Source of the DNA: an uncultured Acetatifactor sp.
Lineage (GTDB): Bacteria > Bacillota > Clostridia > Lachnospirales > Lachnospiraceae
NCBI GenBank assembly: GCA_910577235.1
Contig: CAJTMX010000029.1
Location: 1-53,973, forward strand
Length of the DNA: 53,973 bases
Direction of reading: 5' to 3'
The position numbers and the translations under genes were made by a program. Positions 1 to 8,896 of this stretch are shown piece after piece; position 1 is the first letter of the stretch; each line of letters begins with the position of its first letter. The notes beneath the pieces are model-generated. The model was not told the origin of the DNA and did not search any database. It saw only the letters and a program-made list of their open reading frames with translations.

Positions 1-212
1 TTTTCTCAACCTTCTTTCTTGGGATTCCCTATATTTGAATTATACAGGAAGCTCCAATACATCCTTTTTCCCATCGCAGGACCACTAGTCTGCATTGCCG
101 CAAAAGCTTATCCGCAATGCCAGGAAAAGTCGGAAAACCACCTCTTCTTAAAGAAACGGGGCAAAAAATGGACGGAAAGCCCCAGATGCCATCGCTGACC
201 TGAAAATATGCC

Positions 213-1397
213 TTACCGCCTGTACCCTCCGTCGTACCGGTCCACCATCTCCGTGATCTCCGCCGCATACCGGGGATAGGCCGCCACGATATCCTTGATC
301 TCCTGCTTGGCCTCCTCCGCCACCGTATTGTTGTACTCCATCTGTTTGCGCAGAGACTGCCTGCGCAGGATCAGCTCGTGGCGTCTCTCCACCTGCTCCC
401 TGCGGTCCAGGATCACGGATACATTGCCCGAGAGCTGATCGGGATACAATATATGATAATGCCCAAGCTGGGTGAGCAGCTGCTTGTGATAATACTCCCG
501 CCTGGCCTCCGTCTCCGCGAACTGCTTGCGCTGCTCCTTCTCCTCCAGGTACTGATGATAACGTTTCTCCAGCTTTTTCCCGCTGTCCACATCATACTTT
601 ATATAGTAGTAATCCAGCAGATTCTTGTTGTTCACATAGCGGATCTTCACCTTGTTCTGGAGTTTGACCAGCCTTCTGGCATCCCGCAGCACCCGCTCCA
701 TTTCCCGGTCCGCGTCCATATATTTCACCGCCAGAATCGTCAGCGCCAGAGCCGTTGCCAATACGGCGATAAAATATCCTACCTGGGTCTGCATATCCAG
801 CGCGAATTGCAGTACTGCCAGCAGTATCATACAGATCACAAGGGCCGTCAGAAAGATCACCGCCATTCCCCGCAGATTCTCCATGATCCCATGCAGCTCG
901 TTTTTACGGTACTCGTAGGCATGCCGCTCCCCATCCAGACGCTGCAAGTCCTGTTTCACCAGAGTCCCGTAATGTTCCGTGTCGCGGATCTTGTTTATGC
1001 CCTCCTCCAGCTCCGGTTCCCGGTTCTTGAGCTGATAGTAAAGAGCGTCGTCCATTCTGTTTTTCCGCTGTGTAAAATCCTCGTACTCCCGCTCCATACT
1101 CTGAAGCTTGCGGGCCGTGATCTCCAGGCTTTCCATCTCCTGCTCCGGCAGTGCCTCCAGCTCTTCCAGGTCCGTCAGATACGCCGTGACCCTGCCATAT
1201 TCACCCTGCAGCATCTCCAGCTCTTTGGAGGCCTCCGCGATCTGCTCCAGACAGTCGGTCACATACCGGCTGCGCTCTTCCTCCTGCTCAAAATCCACCC
1301 CGTCCCGGGCATTGACCAGCCTTTCCCACTCGCCCTCCTGAGCCTTTCTCCTGCTCCTCGGAGTAAAAATCTTACGAAAAAAATCAAAAATCTTCAA
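213..1397 (-). CDS. Membrane-anchored coiled-coil protein of unknown function
   Basis: A 394-residue protein rich in Glu, Arg, Lys and Gln. It has a long N-terminal coiled coil (about residues 20-170), two adjacent hydrophobic helices (about 178-198 and 206-226), then a second charged helical region to the end. This suggests a hairpin membrane anchor with two cytoplasmic coiled coils. I do not recognise the family. The start is taken as a TTG at 1397: it lies one base after the stop of the upstream gene, and that gene's last codons supply a well-spaced GAAAGAGG. An ATG at 1451 is in frame but has no good ribosome binding site and would overlap the upstream gene by 53 bases. It is the last gene of a three-gene operon, and the coupling suggests that its product works with the Hsp70-like protein. 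Confidence 0.75.
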   Translation of the reverse strand: MKIFDFFRKIFTPRSRRKAQEGEWERLVNARDGVDFEQEEERSRYVTDCLEQIAEASKELEMLQGEYGRVTAYLTDLEELEALPEQEMESLEITARKLQSMEREYEDFTQRKNRMDDALYYQLKNREPELEEGINKIRDTEHYGTLVKQDLQRLDGERHAYEYRKNELHGIMENLRGMAVIFLTALVICMILLAVLQFALDMQTQVGYFIAVLATALALTILAVKYMDADREMERVLRDARRLVKLQNKVKIRYVNNKNLLDYYYIKYDVDSGKKLEKRYHQYLEEKEQRKQFAETEARREYYHKQLLTQLGHYHILYPDQLSGNVSVILDRREQVERRHELILRRQSLRKQMEYNNTVAEEAKQEIKDIVAAYPRYAAEITEMVDRYDGGYRR

Positions 1398-1398
1398 A

Positions 1399-3639
1399 TC
1401 AACCTCTTTCCGCGGCAGCTCTCCTGCCACCGGTCCTCTTGCGATACTCATTTTTCAGTGTCTGAAGGAGTCTGTCCGCCTCCTCACAATACTCCGCCAT
1501 TTCTCCGTCCTCCCTGCGCGCCTTAAGCTGCCGCAGACGCCGATACTCCGGCGTCTCCAAAAAGTCCTGCCCCATGGCCTCCATAGCCTGTTCCAGTTCC
1601 AGAGATTCCCGATAGCGGTCCGGGTATTCTGCCACCAGGGCCACATAGTCCCGCTCCGATAGTTCCATCCTTCTGGCAGTCAGAAAGCCGGAAAAATATT
1701 CCGCCTCTCCTCCCCCGGTCTTCCACGCCTGCAAAAACAGCTGCGCGGCCCGACCGTAGAGCATCTGCCGGGCATACACCACACCTTGATTGTGCAGGAT
1801 GTCCGCTGTCAGAGCCTGCAGCGCAGGCACCTCCATCTCCTGATTCTCCCTGATCCGGGCCAGCAAGCCCTCATAGGATCTGAGAGCCTCCTCATATCTC
1901 TTCTGCTCCACGAGATGATCCGTCTGAAGCTTTTGTTTCTCAAAGTCAGACAGCCCGGAACCAGCCCGCAGCGTCTCCTCCACCCGGCTCACCGTCTCCT
2001 GATCATAGAGTCCCACATAGGACAAAATCTGAGACACAAAACCGCTCAGCGAACCCTGCTGATGTACCATCGGGTACAGTACCTGTGTAAGTCCGGGCAG
2101 CTGACAGACTCTGCGGATAAAATCCAGCAATTCGTCGTTCATTACGCTGCCGTCCAGTAAAAACGCGTTTTCCTTGAGGCAATAACACAGCTCCTCCATA
2201 CAGTATACCCGCACTCCCAGCTTGGGCAATACATACGGTTCCCGGGCATAGTCTCCCACACAGACCATGACCGGCGCAGACCCGCTACGGCTCTCCTCCG
2301 CCCTGCCGTCCCCGCAGATCACGCGCTGACGCCAGGTAAGCTCAGTCGAGGGTCTGATCTCACCAAACCCCAGATCCTCCAATTCCACGCAGAGCTGTTT
2401 TTCTCCCTCCATATACAGTTTCATTCCGATTCTGGAAAACTCGCAGTATCCCCATTCATCTTCCCCTGAGAACTCATGCTCTTGAGGCAGTTCACCCAAA
2501 GTCAGGGATACCCGGGTCACATTTCCGTCGATCAGAGGAGTGATCACCAGACTGATAGGAGCGGTCTTTCGCACATAAAATTCACAGCTATACTCCGATT
2601 CATACCAATTTTCTCCCGCGTCCAACAGGGCATAATAGGACTCCTGCCCCTGGCGCAGCACCTCCATACCGATGTTGTATTTCAGCTTATCTCCGCCCAG
2701 AAACACATGCTCCTTGCCCGCCTTGCTGCCAAAATGCTTGTCCAACAGGCAATAGACCGCGCCCTTACTGTAGAGATTCACGCCCTGAAACACTCTCCGG
2801 CCCCGGCACAGATACTGTAGGCTCTGGGACATCCATTCCTCCGCGAAACTCTCTCCGATGAGATACACTGCGGATACCGTACCTTTCCCGCATTCCTGAC
2901 TGGCCACCTCCAACAGCTGCCGGTCCAGCTGCGCTACTCTGTCGCCGCTAAGTCCGCTGATATCCGGCAGACAACTCTCTCCGTCAAAGGGATATACGCA
3001 AGGATAGACAAATGCCACGATGGGAGTGGTACGCTTGTTGCACTCCATGCGCATACTGTAGATCCCATCCTCCCGATAGTCAAGCAGTACCGTCTGACAG
3101 GCCCACAGCTCCCCGGGCTGGTACAACATATAATCATAAAAACTCTCCTCATAGCTCTGATAGTACACTCTGGTATAGCCAAGGCCCAGCCCCGTCACCG
3201 TCTGATTGAGCACCTCTACCAGAACACTGTCCAGTCTCCTGCTGGTGATCATCATGGCTACGATCCTCTCCGGGGCGGACACCAGCGACAGAAGTCCCAG
3301 ACTTCTCTTCATAAACAAAGTCAGCAGCGCCACCGGCTCATAAGTTTCCCCGTCGATCAACACCTGTTCCCCCGCTATGGCCAGCTCCACAAGATTCTCC
3401 ACTACTATGGCCTCCTGGGGCTCCTCCTGGGCAAAGCGCAGGGCTTCCCTGCCAAAAAACCACTGTCCCGTCCCCTGGCGTTTACACAGTATGGTAGGGA
3501 TATTATAATGTTCCTCCCCCGCCACGCAGGACAGGGTTTCCACCTCGCAGTCCTGAGACAGATAGGCATAACTGATCTGAGAAAACTCGTTTCCCAGATC
3601 GTATCCTACGATAACCTTATCACCTGCCGCTCCCAGCAT
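1399..3639 (-). CDS. Hsp70/actin-fold-like protein, DUF5716 type
   Basis: A 746-residue protein. Its N-terminus (VIVGYDLGNEFSQ, residues 9-21) resembles the phosphate-1 loop of actin/Hsp70 ATPases, followed by a hydrophobic strand pattern expected of that fold up to about residue 330. The middle (about 330-520) is beta-rich. The C-terminal third is helical and Glu-rich, with a TPR-like stretch around residues 590-680. From memory this matches the DUF5716 family found mainly in Lachnospiraceae; that name is recall, not a search. No signal peptide or membrane segment is seen. GGAGG lies six bases before the ATG. It sits 21 bases after the DUF5717-like gene and is directly coupled to the coiled-coil membrane gene. 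ATPase activity is inferred from the loop only. Confidence 0.72.
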   Translation of the reverse strand: MLGAAGDKVIVGYDLGNEFSQISYAYLSQDCEVETLSCVAGEEHYNIPTILCKRQGTGQWFFGREALRFAQEEPQEAIVVENLVELAIAGEQVLIDGETYEPVALLTLFMKRSLGLLSLVSAPERIVAMMITSRRLDSVLVEVLNQTVTGLGLGYTRVYYQSYEESFYDYMLYQPGELWACQTVLLDYREDGIYSMRMECNKRTTPIVAFVYPCVYPFDGESCLPDISGLSGDRVAQLDRQLLEVASQECGKGTVSAVYLIGESFAEEWMSQSLQYLCRGRRVFQGVNLYSKGAVYCLLDKHFGSKAGKEHVFLGGDKLKYNIGMEVLRQGQESYYALLDAGENWYESEYSCEFYVRKTAPISLVITPLIDGNVTRVSLTLGELPQEHEFSGEDEWGYCEFSRIGMKLYMEGEKQLCVELEDLGFGEIRPSTELTWRQRVICGDGRAEESRSGSAPVMVCVGDYAREPYVLPKLGVRVYCMEELCYCLKENAFLLDGSVMNDELLDFIRRVCQLPGLTQVLYPMVHQQGSLSGFVSQILSYVGLYDQETVSRVEETLRAGSGLSDFEKQKLQTDHLVEQKRYEEALRSYEGLLARIRENQEMEVPALQALTADILHNQGVVYARQMLYGRAAQLFLQAWKTGGGEAEYFSGFLTARRMELSERDYVALVAEYPDRYRESLELEQAMEAMGQDFLETPEYRRLRQLKARREDGEMAEYCEEADRLLQTLKNEYRKRTGGRRAAAERG

Positions 3640-3660
3640 ACCGCACCTCCATGCCGCGCA

Positions 3661-6600
3661 CTATTTTAACCTGAATAACTGTCTGCCCAAATACTCTTTG
3701 CGGTAGAACTCTTCCAGCTGCTCCTCCAGCGCGCCATAATCCTCCAGACTCCTGCTCACTGCCATCTCGTTGATCCTGCCGAAACGCCCCTCCGTCTCCG
3801 CGGCCGGGACATCGCTCTTACTCAGCTCACCGCTCTCCATCAGCTGCTCCACTCTGCCCCGCTCTTCCACTATATAATATTGCAGGTTTTCCCCAAAAAA
3901 CAGGACAAATTCTTTGCTGCATACGCCGCCGTACACCGGCCGCATCTCCTCCGTGACATAGAGATCCTCGTCTCCGTTTTCCTGACTCAGCAGATAGTGT
4001 ATCCGCACCACACTGTCCGGATGTCCGTGATACTCGATAAAAGTTCTGTCCGTCAGAGGCGCCAGTTCCCGCTCCATGCCCTGATAGGCCAGAAAATCCT
4101 TAAGCCGTATGCCCTCTTCCATAAGCCGGCAGATAAAGTCCCTGGCAGTTTGGTGAATCTCCTCCGTGATCTCCGCTCCATGCTCCGCGTAATATTTTAC
4201 AAAGGCCAGCCTGCATACTTTCTGCACCGGCTCCCGGCGTCTATGTAGACGCATGATCTCCCGACAGACCTCCGGCTGTATCTCCTTTCCCCTGACAAAA
4301 TAGTCATGGGCAGACAGGGACATATAGGCACCCGCCACCTGGGGATTGGCCCCTCTGGATATATAATAAGAAAATATTTCCTCCTGCTCTCCCACATAAC
4401 ACCCTGTCACCAGCATCTGCAGCAACAAACGCTCACAGAGCTCCCGGCATTCCACATCAAAAGAGCGGGCCGCTTTCCAGATACTGCGCATCTCCCGGGA
4501 AGGCCCTTGATAATACATGCACAGATACCGTAGGATCGTGCCGTCATATTTTTTCCCCTGAAAGATCATTTCGGCCAGTTGCAGCAGTTTCTGTTCCAGA
4601 GTGTATTCCAGCCTCTGTATCATCTGCCCCACCAGTTCCACCATTACCCTGCTGTCCAGTTCATACAGTCCGTACCTGCACAGCCAGTCGTATGCCTGCT
4701 GGTAACTGCCCCGTATCACCATGTAACGCACCGCTGTCTGCCGCTCCCGCTGCCCCAGCAATTCACCGTCAAGACCAGCCAGAAAGCTGTCCAGCGCCTG
4801 CACCTGGTCCGTCTCGTAATAGCAGTCCATCAGTTCCCGGCACGCGTCCCGCCGCACTGCCGTCTCCAGCTCCTCACAGTTCCATATCCGCAGTCTTCTG
4901 GCCTCCTGCTGCTGTCTGGGCTCCTCCGGCAGTTCCCGGCTGCTGTACAGATACAGATCCAGTTGCGGGCTGTCCGTCACCCACTGGGCCACCTTGCCTA
5001 TATGGCGCCCCGGTACCATCAGCTTGTCCGGAGTGCAGGGTATCTGAGTATACCGCCGCCCCTCCTCATCCTCCAACAGCACCAGACAACCGCTGCCGTA
5101 CAGAGCAAACCAAGCCCTGTCGTCGGCTATGGGATATAGAGTCTCCATCCTGTTTCCCGGCTGGCATACCACCACCCTGCGGATACCCGGACAGGACAGG
5201 CGTACTTCATGGGCAAAGATCATGCGTCCCAGCTGCCGGGCAGTCTGCTCCCCGATCATGTCCTCCGTCAGCAGTTCACGGTACAGATAGGCCAGATCCC
5301 GGCTCATATGTTCCTTTTGGATCTGCTCGATCACAAACTGTTCCATCTGCTGACGGTATCCGGCATACAGGTCGATGTATTCCTCCCTATGCTCCTGAAG
5401 ATATCGGTACAGATAGGCGCTGTGGGCGTAATCCAGATTATTCTGGTAGGAAAAGTACAGCAGGACCGCTTTCGGCAGAGCTATCTCCCTGTCCAGATCC
5501 AGCGCCATCATATAATATTCGTACAGCCGGGTGATACGCAGCTCCGCCTCCACACCCCTCTGATACCACTCAAATGCCTCCGGCGTCACCCTGCCTCCCT
5601 TGATGAGCAGCCGGCATATCTCTTTAAGCACCCGCTCCTGAGGCCATCTCCCATAACTGCTGCACAGCAGGGTATACAGCTGAGGGGAAAAGTCCTTGAC
5701 CCTCTCCGCCAGATAATACATCTGCTCCTGCAGCTCCGGCGATAAGGCACCCCGCTTGTCGCCATAGACCAGAACCCGCAGTTCAAAGCCCCCCAGTCTG
5801 CGCAGTATGGCAGGATTCATATTCAGCAGCTGCAAAGCCTCTATATAGATTACCGGGCTGCTACAGCCCTGGCCGGACAGTCTCTCAAGGAAAGCCCACT
5901 TGGCCCCCGGCGTCCGGTAGTGATCCTCCCACAGATACAAAAGCAGCCACGCCACCTGCCAGCATCCGGGCACTTCGTGATGAATCCTGCGCACCCGCTC
6001 GGCCACCTGCGCCGTATAGACTCCGTCCTGTCTGACCAGAGTGGTCAAATAGAGATAATATGCCTCCAGCGCCGCCGGGTCCGTCCTGTAAAGTCCCTGT
6101 CCCTGCTCCAGCAGGTCCATGGAATGTTCGAGCAGCCACTGGGCCTCATCAGATTGCTGGTTGGTGATCATCAGCTGCGCCTGGAAGAGCCTTGCCTCCA
6201 CATCCCGCTCGTCCAGAGCCACCAAAGTGTCCACCAATTTTTCCGACTCCTTCAGCCAGATAGAGGTGCTGATCTGTTTCAGGCGCATGGTCTGATAAGA
6301 CTCCATCAGCTGTACCAGAAGACGGCCCCGCTCTCTGCCTGCCCCGGCGGCCGCTCTCACCCGGCCGCAGTAGACCGTCACCGGGGTCTCCAGCCTGCAC
6401 TCCCTGTCGGACAGCGTGATCCGCCCCCGGTTTCGCCCTCCGTGCAGCATGCTGTCATCCACAAAGACCGGCAGACGGCAGCTGCTGCCCATAAAGTCGT
6501 CGCCTGTCAGCACCTGCTTTTCCGTAAACAGAAAATCTCCCTCCACGGTGATCTGCAGACAGGTTGCTCCCCAGCCGCTGCGGATCACCTGGATCTCCAG

Positions 6601-7281
6601 TTCCGTCACCCCCACCGGATTCTCAATCTCCAGCTCCTGCCCGGTAAGAGCATATTCTATGGGCTGTTTTTTATGTATCGCGATCAGAAATTCATCTACA
6701 TTGTGCTCATTGCCCCGGTTGGTGGACAGCCCCAGATATAAAGTGCGGTACTGCCTGTCATTTCCCACCAGGATATTCTCAAAACCGGGGGAGTAAAATA
6801 ATGCCACAGCCTCGTCCCAGTTCTCCCGGGCCAGATTGGCAAAATGAAAAAGATTTTTCACCGGTCCCATGGAGGACAGAGGAGCGCTGCCGCACACAGT
6901 CACCACATAGGGAAGACTGTATTCCCCGTGGCTGCTGACCACATAAAAACAGCCTTTGACCTCCTGACCCGCCGACAGCTCTTCCCCGTGGAAACAGAAC
7001 GCGATCTCCTCATCAGCTCCCGTCAAGTCGCAGGTCAGGCATTCCATGCGTATATCGGAACTGCTGATCCGGCCCACAGTGGGGCCGCCGCCATGGACCT
7101 CTACGCCAAAACTCCCCTCATAACATTCCCCCGGCTGCAGGACAAGTTCTATTTTCGTGCACGAAAAATCCAGGGAACCGTCCTCATAGTCGAATTTTCC
7201 CTCTAAAATATGACTGATCTGGCTGATATCCCCACCCGCCGCCGACAGCTCCGGGGCAGAGAGTGTGACAGAATCCTGCAT
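3661..7281 (-). CDS. Large helical-repeat protein, DUF5717 type
   Basis: A 1206-residue soluble protein, the first gene of the operon. Residues 1 to about 320 are beta-rich, with an Ig-like pattern of alternating strands and glycines. From about 330 to the end it is almost all helical, with many amphipathic helix pairs of the TPR/SEL1 or alpha-solenoid kind and a Tyr/Leu-rich composition. I link it from memory to DUF5717, a family usually beside DUF5716. Start: GGGAGG lies five bases before the ATG at 7281. An in-frame ATG at 7353 would put 24 unlikely residues, including a His/Arg/Lys cluster, ahead of it and overlap the promoter. There is no signal peptide, so it is probably cytoplasmic. 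Function is unknown; the architecture suits a scaffold for the Hsp70-like partner. Confidence 0.72.
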   Translation of the reverse strand: MQDSVTLSAPELSAAGGDISQISHILEGKFDYEDGSLDFSCTKIELVLQPGECYEGSFGVEVHGGGPTVGRISSSDIRMECLTCDLTGADEEIAFCFHGEELSAGQEVKGCFYVVSSHGEYSLPYVVTVCGSAPLSSMGPVKNLFHFANLARENWDEAVALFYSPGFENILVGNDRQYRTLYLGLSTNRGNEHNVDEFLIAIHKKQPIEYALTGQELEIENPVGVTELEIQVIRSGWGATCLQITVEGDFLFTEKQVLTGDDFMGSSCRLPVFVDDSMLHGGRNRGRITLSDRECRLETPVTVYCGRVRAAAGAGRERGRLLVQLMESYQTMRLKQISTSIWLKESEKLVDTLVALDERDVEARLFQAQLMITNQQSDEAQWLLEHSMDLLEQGQGLYRTDPAALEAYYLYLTTLVRQDGVYTAQVAERVRRIHHEVPGCWQVAWLLLYLWEDHYRTPGAKWAFLERLSGQGCSSPVIYIEALQLLNMNPAILRRLGGFELRVLVYGDKRGALSPELQEQMYYLAERVKDFSPQLYTLLCSSYGRWPQERVLKEICRLLIKGGRVTPEAFEWYQRGVEAELRITRLYEYYMMALDLDREIALPKAVLLYFSYQNNLDYAHSAYLYRYLQEHREEYIDLYAGYRQQMEQFVIEQIQKEHMSRDLAYLYRELLTEDMIGEQTARQLGRMIFAHEVRLSCPGIRRVVVCQPGNRMETLYPIADDRAWFALYGSGCLVLLEDEEGRRYTQIPCTPDKLMVPGRHIGKVAQWVTDSPQLDLYLYSSRELPEEPRQQQEARRLRIWNCEELETAVRRDACRELMDCYYETDQVQALDSFLAGLDGELLGQRERQTAVRYMVIRGSYQQAYDWLCRYGLYELDSRVMVELVGQMIQRLEYTLEQKLLQLAEMIFQGKKYDGTILRYLCMYYQGPSREMRSIWKAARSFDVECRELCERLLLQMLVTGCYVGEQEEIFSYYISRGANPQVAGAYMSLSAHDYFVRGKEIQPEVCREIMRLHRRREPVQKVCRLAFVKYYAEHGAEITEEIHQTARDFICRLMEEGIRLKDFLAYQGMERELAPLTDRTFIEYHGHPDSVVRIHYLLSQENGDEDLYVTEEMRPVYGGVCSKEFVLFFGENLQYYIVEERGRVEQLMESGELSKSDVPAAETEGRFGRINEMAVSRSLEDYGALEEQLEEFYRKEYLGRQLFRLK

Positions 7282-7324
7282 GTATTCCTCCCGCCTTTTA
7301 TGCCTTTTTGTCCTCATACAGTGT

Positions 7325-7353
7325 AACATATTAAGCCACGGCTGGCAAGTCAA
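7325..7353 (-). promoter_or_regulatory. Sigma-A-like promoter of the DUF5717-DUF5716 operon
   Basis: On the minus strand TTGACT (7353-7348) and TATGTT (7330-7325) are 17 bases apart, about 45 bases before the chosen ATG. TTACACT lies just downstream as an alternative -10. The gap to the divergent gene is short, so both promoters share about 190 bases. Confidence 0.5.
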
Positions 7354-7470
7354 ATACCCCGCGGCAGTCCGCAGAAAAGCGGTTCAAATTTCTCCCCTCA
7401 TGGCACATCCTGTCTTTCCCCGCATATATTGATTAAGAAAGAATACTCAGCGAATAGAGAAAGGCATCCT

Positions 7471-8766
7471 ATGAGCAAAAATATAGCAGATCTGACGGCC
7501 ACCCAGGAGGGCAATGCTGAGAACGGCGTCCAGAATACCGGCACTCTGCAGATCAGCGTCATCTCCTCCGTGGCCTATATTCCCATTGCGGGAGCCACCG
7601 TCGTCATCTCCTACACCGGTGATCCAGAGACCCCCATCGCCACACTGACCACCGACAGTTCGGGGGAGACGGAGGTGATCACCCTGCCCACTCCGCCCCT
7701 GTCCTACTCCCTGGACCCTGAGAGCCTACAGCAGCCCTATTCAGAGTACAATATCCTGGTCACGGCGGAGGGTTACGAGCCCGTGTATGTCACCGGCTCC
7801 GAGATGTTCGAGGGGGAACTGTCCCTACAGCCCATCCGAATGAACCCCATAGAGATGGAACCCGGCCGGGAAGAAAAACGGGTGCCCATTCCCGTACACA
7901 CCCTGTTCGGCGATTATCCGCCCAAGATCCCGGAGGACGAGATCAAGCCCATGGGGGAAACCGGGGAGATCGTATTGAGCCGGGTAGTGATACCGGAATA
8001 TGTCATTGTACATGACGGCGTGCCCTCCGATTCCTCTGCCCCCAACTACTGGGTGCGGTACAAGGATTACATCAAAAACGTGGCGTCCTGCGAGATCTAC
8101 TCCACTTGGCCGGAGGCCGCTTTGTACGCCAATATTCTGGTGATCATGTCCTTCACGTTAAACAGGGTATACACGGAATGGTACCGGAACCAGGGGTACA
8201 ATTTCACCATTACCTCCTCCACCGCCTACGACCAGAAATGGGTCTACGGGCGCAACACTTTCCAGAATATTGACTTTCTGGTGGACAGCATATTTGCCAA
8301 TTTCCTGTCTCGCCCGGGAGTCCGCCAGCCGATTTTCACTTCCTACTGCGACGGTCAGCGGGTCACCTGCTCCGGCCTGAGTCAGTGGGGTTCCAAATAT
8401 CTGGGGGACCAGGGCTACTCTGCTATCGAGATCATACGCTACTACTACGGCAACGATATGTACATCAACACTGCCGACGTGATCTCCGGGGTGCCATCCT
8501 CCTGGCCGGGGTATTCTCTCACTGTGGGTTCCTCCGGCGAGAAAGTATTGCAGCTGCAAAATCAGCTAAACCGCATCGCCCGCAATTACCCTGCCATCCC
8601 CGTGATCACTGCCGACGGCATATATGGCCCTCTCACCGCGGGCGCCGTCCGCACTTTCCAGGGAATCTTCAACCTGCCCCAGACCGGGGTAGTGGATTAT
8701 CCAACCTGGTATGAGATCTCCGATATCTATGTGGGAGTCAGCCGCATTGCGGAGCCGGGACAGTAG
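7471..8766 (+). CDS. Peptidoglycan-binding protein with an SpoIID-like middle domain
   Basis: A 431-residue protein. About residues 25-120 form a beta-sandwich resembling a carboxypeptidase-regulatory/Ig-like domain. About 150-335 recall the SpoIID/LytB-type region seen in Clostridia, with repeated Tyr/Trp residues and a C-x5-C-S-G-L-S-Q-W-G stretch. The C-terminal 75 residues are a peptidoglycan_binding_1 repeat, with SSGEKVLQLQNQLN and ADGIYGPLTAGAVRTFQ motifs. No signal peptide is seen, which is odd for a wall-binding protein; release by lysis, or a location in the mother cell or spore coat, is possible. Start: GAAAGG lies six bases before the ATG at 7471. The in-frame TTG at 7429 has no site. 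It is divergent from the DUF5717 operon and followed by a strong terminator. Confidence 0.75.
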   Translation: MSKNIADLTATQEGNAENGVQNTGTLQISVISSVAYIPIAGATVVISYTGDPETPIATLTTDSSGETEVITLPTPPLSYSLDPESLQQPYSEYNILVTAEGYEPVYVTGSEMFEGELSLQPIRMNPIEMEPGREEKRVPIPVHTLFGDYPPKIPEDEIKPMGETGEIVLSRVVIPEYVIVHDGVPSDSSAPNYWVRYKDYIKNVASCEIYSTWPEAALYANILVIMSFTLNRVYTEWYRNQGYNFTITSSTAYDQKWVYGRNTFQNIDFLVDSIFANFLSRPGVRQPIFTSYCDGQRVTCSGLSQWGSKYLGDQGYSAIEIIRYYYGNDMYINTADVISGVPSSWPGYSLTVGSSGEKVLQLQNQLNRIARNYPAIPVITADGIYGPLTAGAVRTFQGIFNLPQTGVVDYPTWYEISDIYVGVSRIAEPGQ

Positions 8767-8774
8767 AGCGTCAG

Positions 8775-8816
8775 AAGGGACTCTTGCGTTTCCGCAACAG
8801 TCCCTTTTTCTTTTTT
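8775..8816 (+). terminator. Rho-independent terminator
   Basis: The stem AAGGGACT-c-TTGCG pairs with CGCAA-c-AGTCCCTT around a TTTC loop and is followed by TTTTTCTTTTTTC. It ends the peptidoglycan-binding gene at 8766. Confidence 0.9.
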
Positions 8817-8896
8817 CTTTGTTCTTTCTTACCTGTGTATTTACTGCGCTATGCATTAACCTCTTGCTGCCTGTTATTGCACAGGGATATATTCTG

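Noticed and set aside
29..212. A small minus-strand protein at the window start
   Set aside because: The frame lacks a ribosome site and overlaps the end of the coiled-coil gene. The peptide is Trp/Gly/Arg-rich with no recognisable pattern. Nothing else clear is seen in bases 1-212.
378..1526. A 382-codon plus-strand frame antisense to the membrane coiled-coil gene
   Set aside because: It mirrors a high-GC third-position coding strand on the other side, is rich in His, Leu and Gln, has no ribosome site or domain, and is fully explained by the minus-strand gene.
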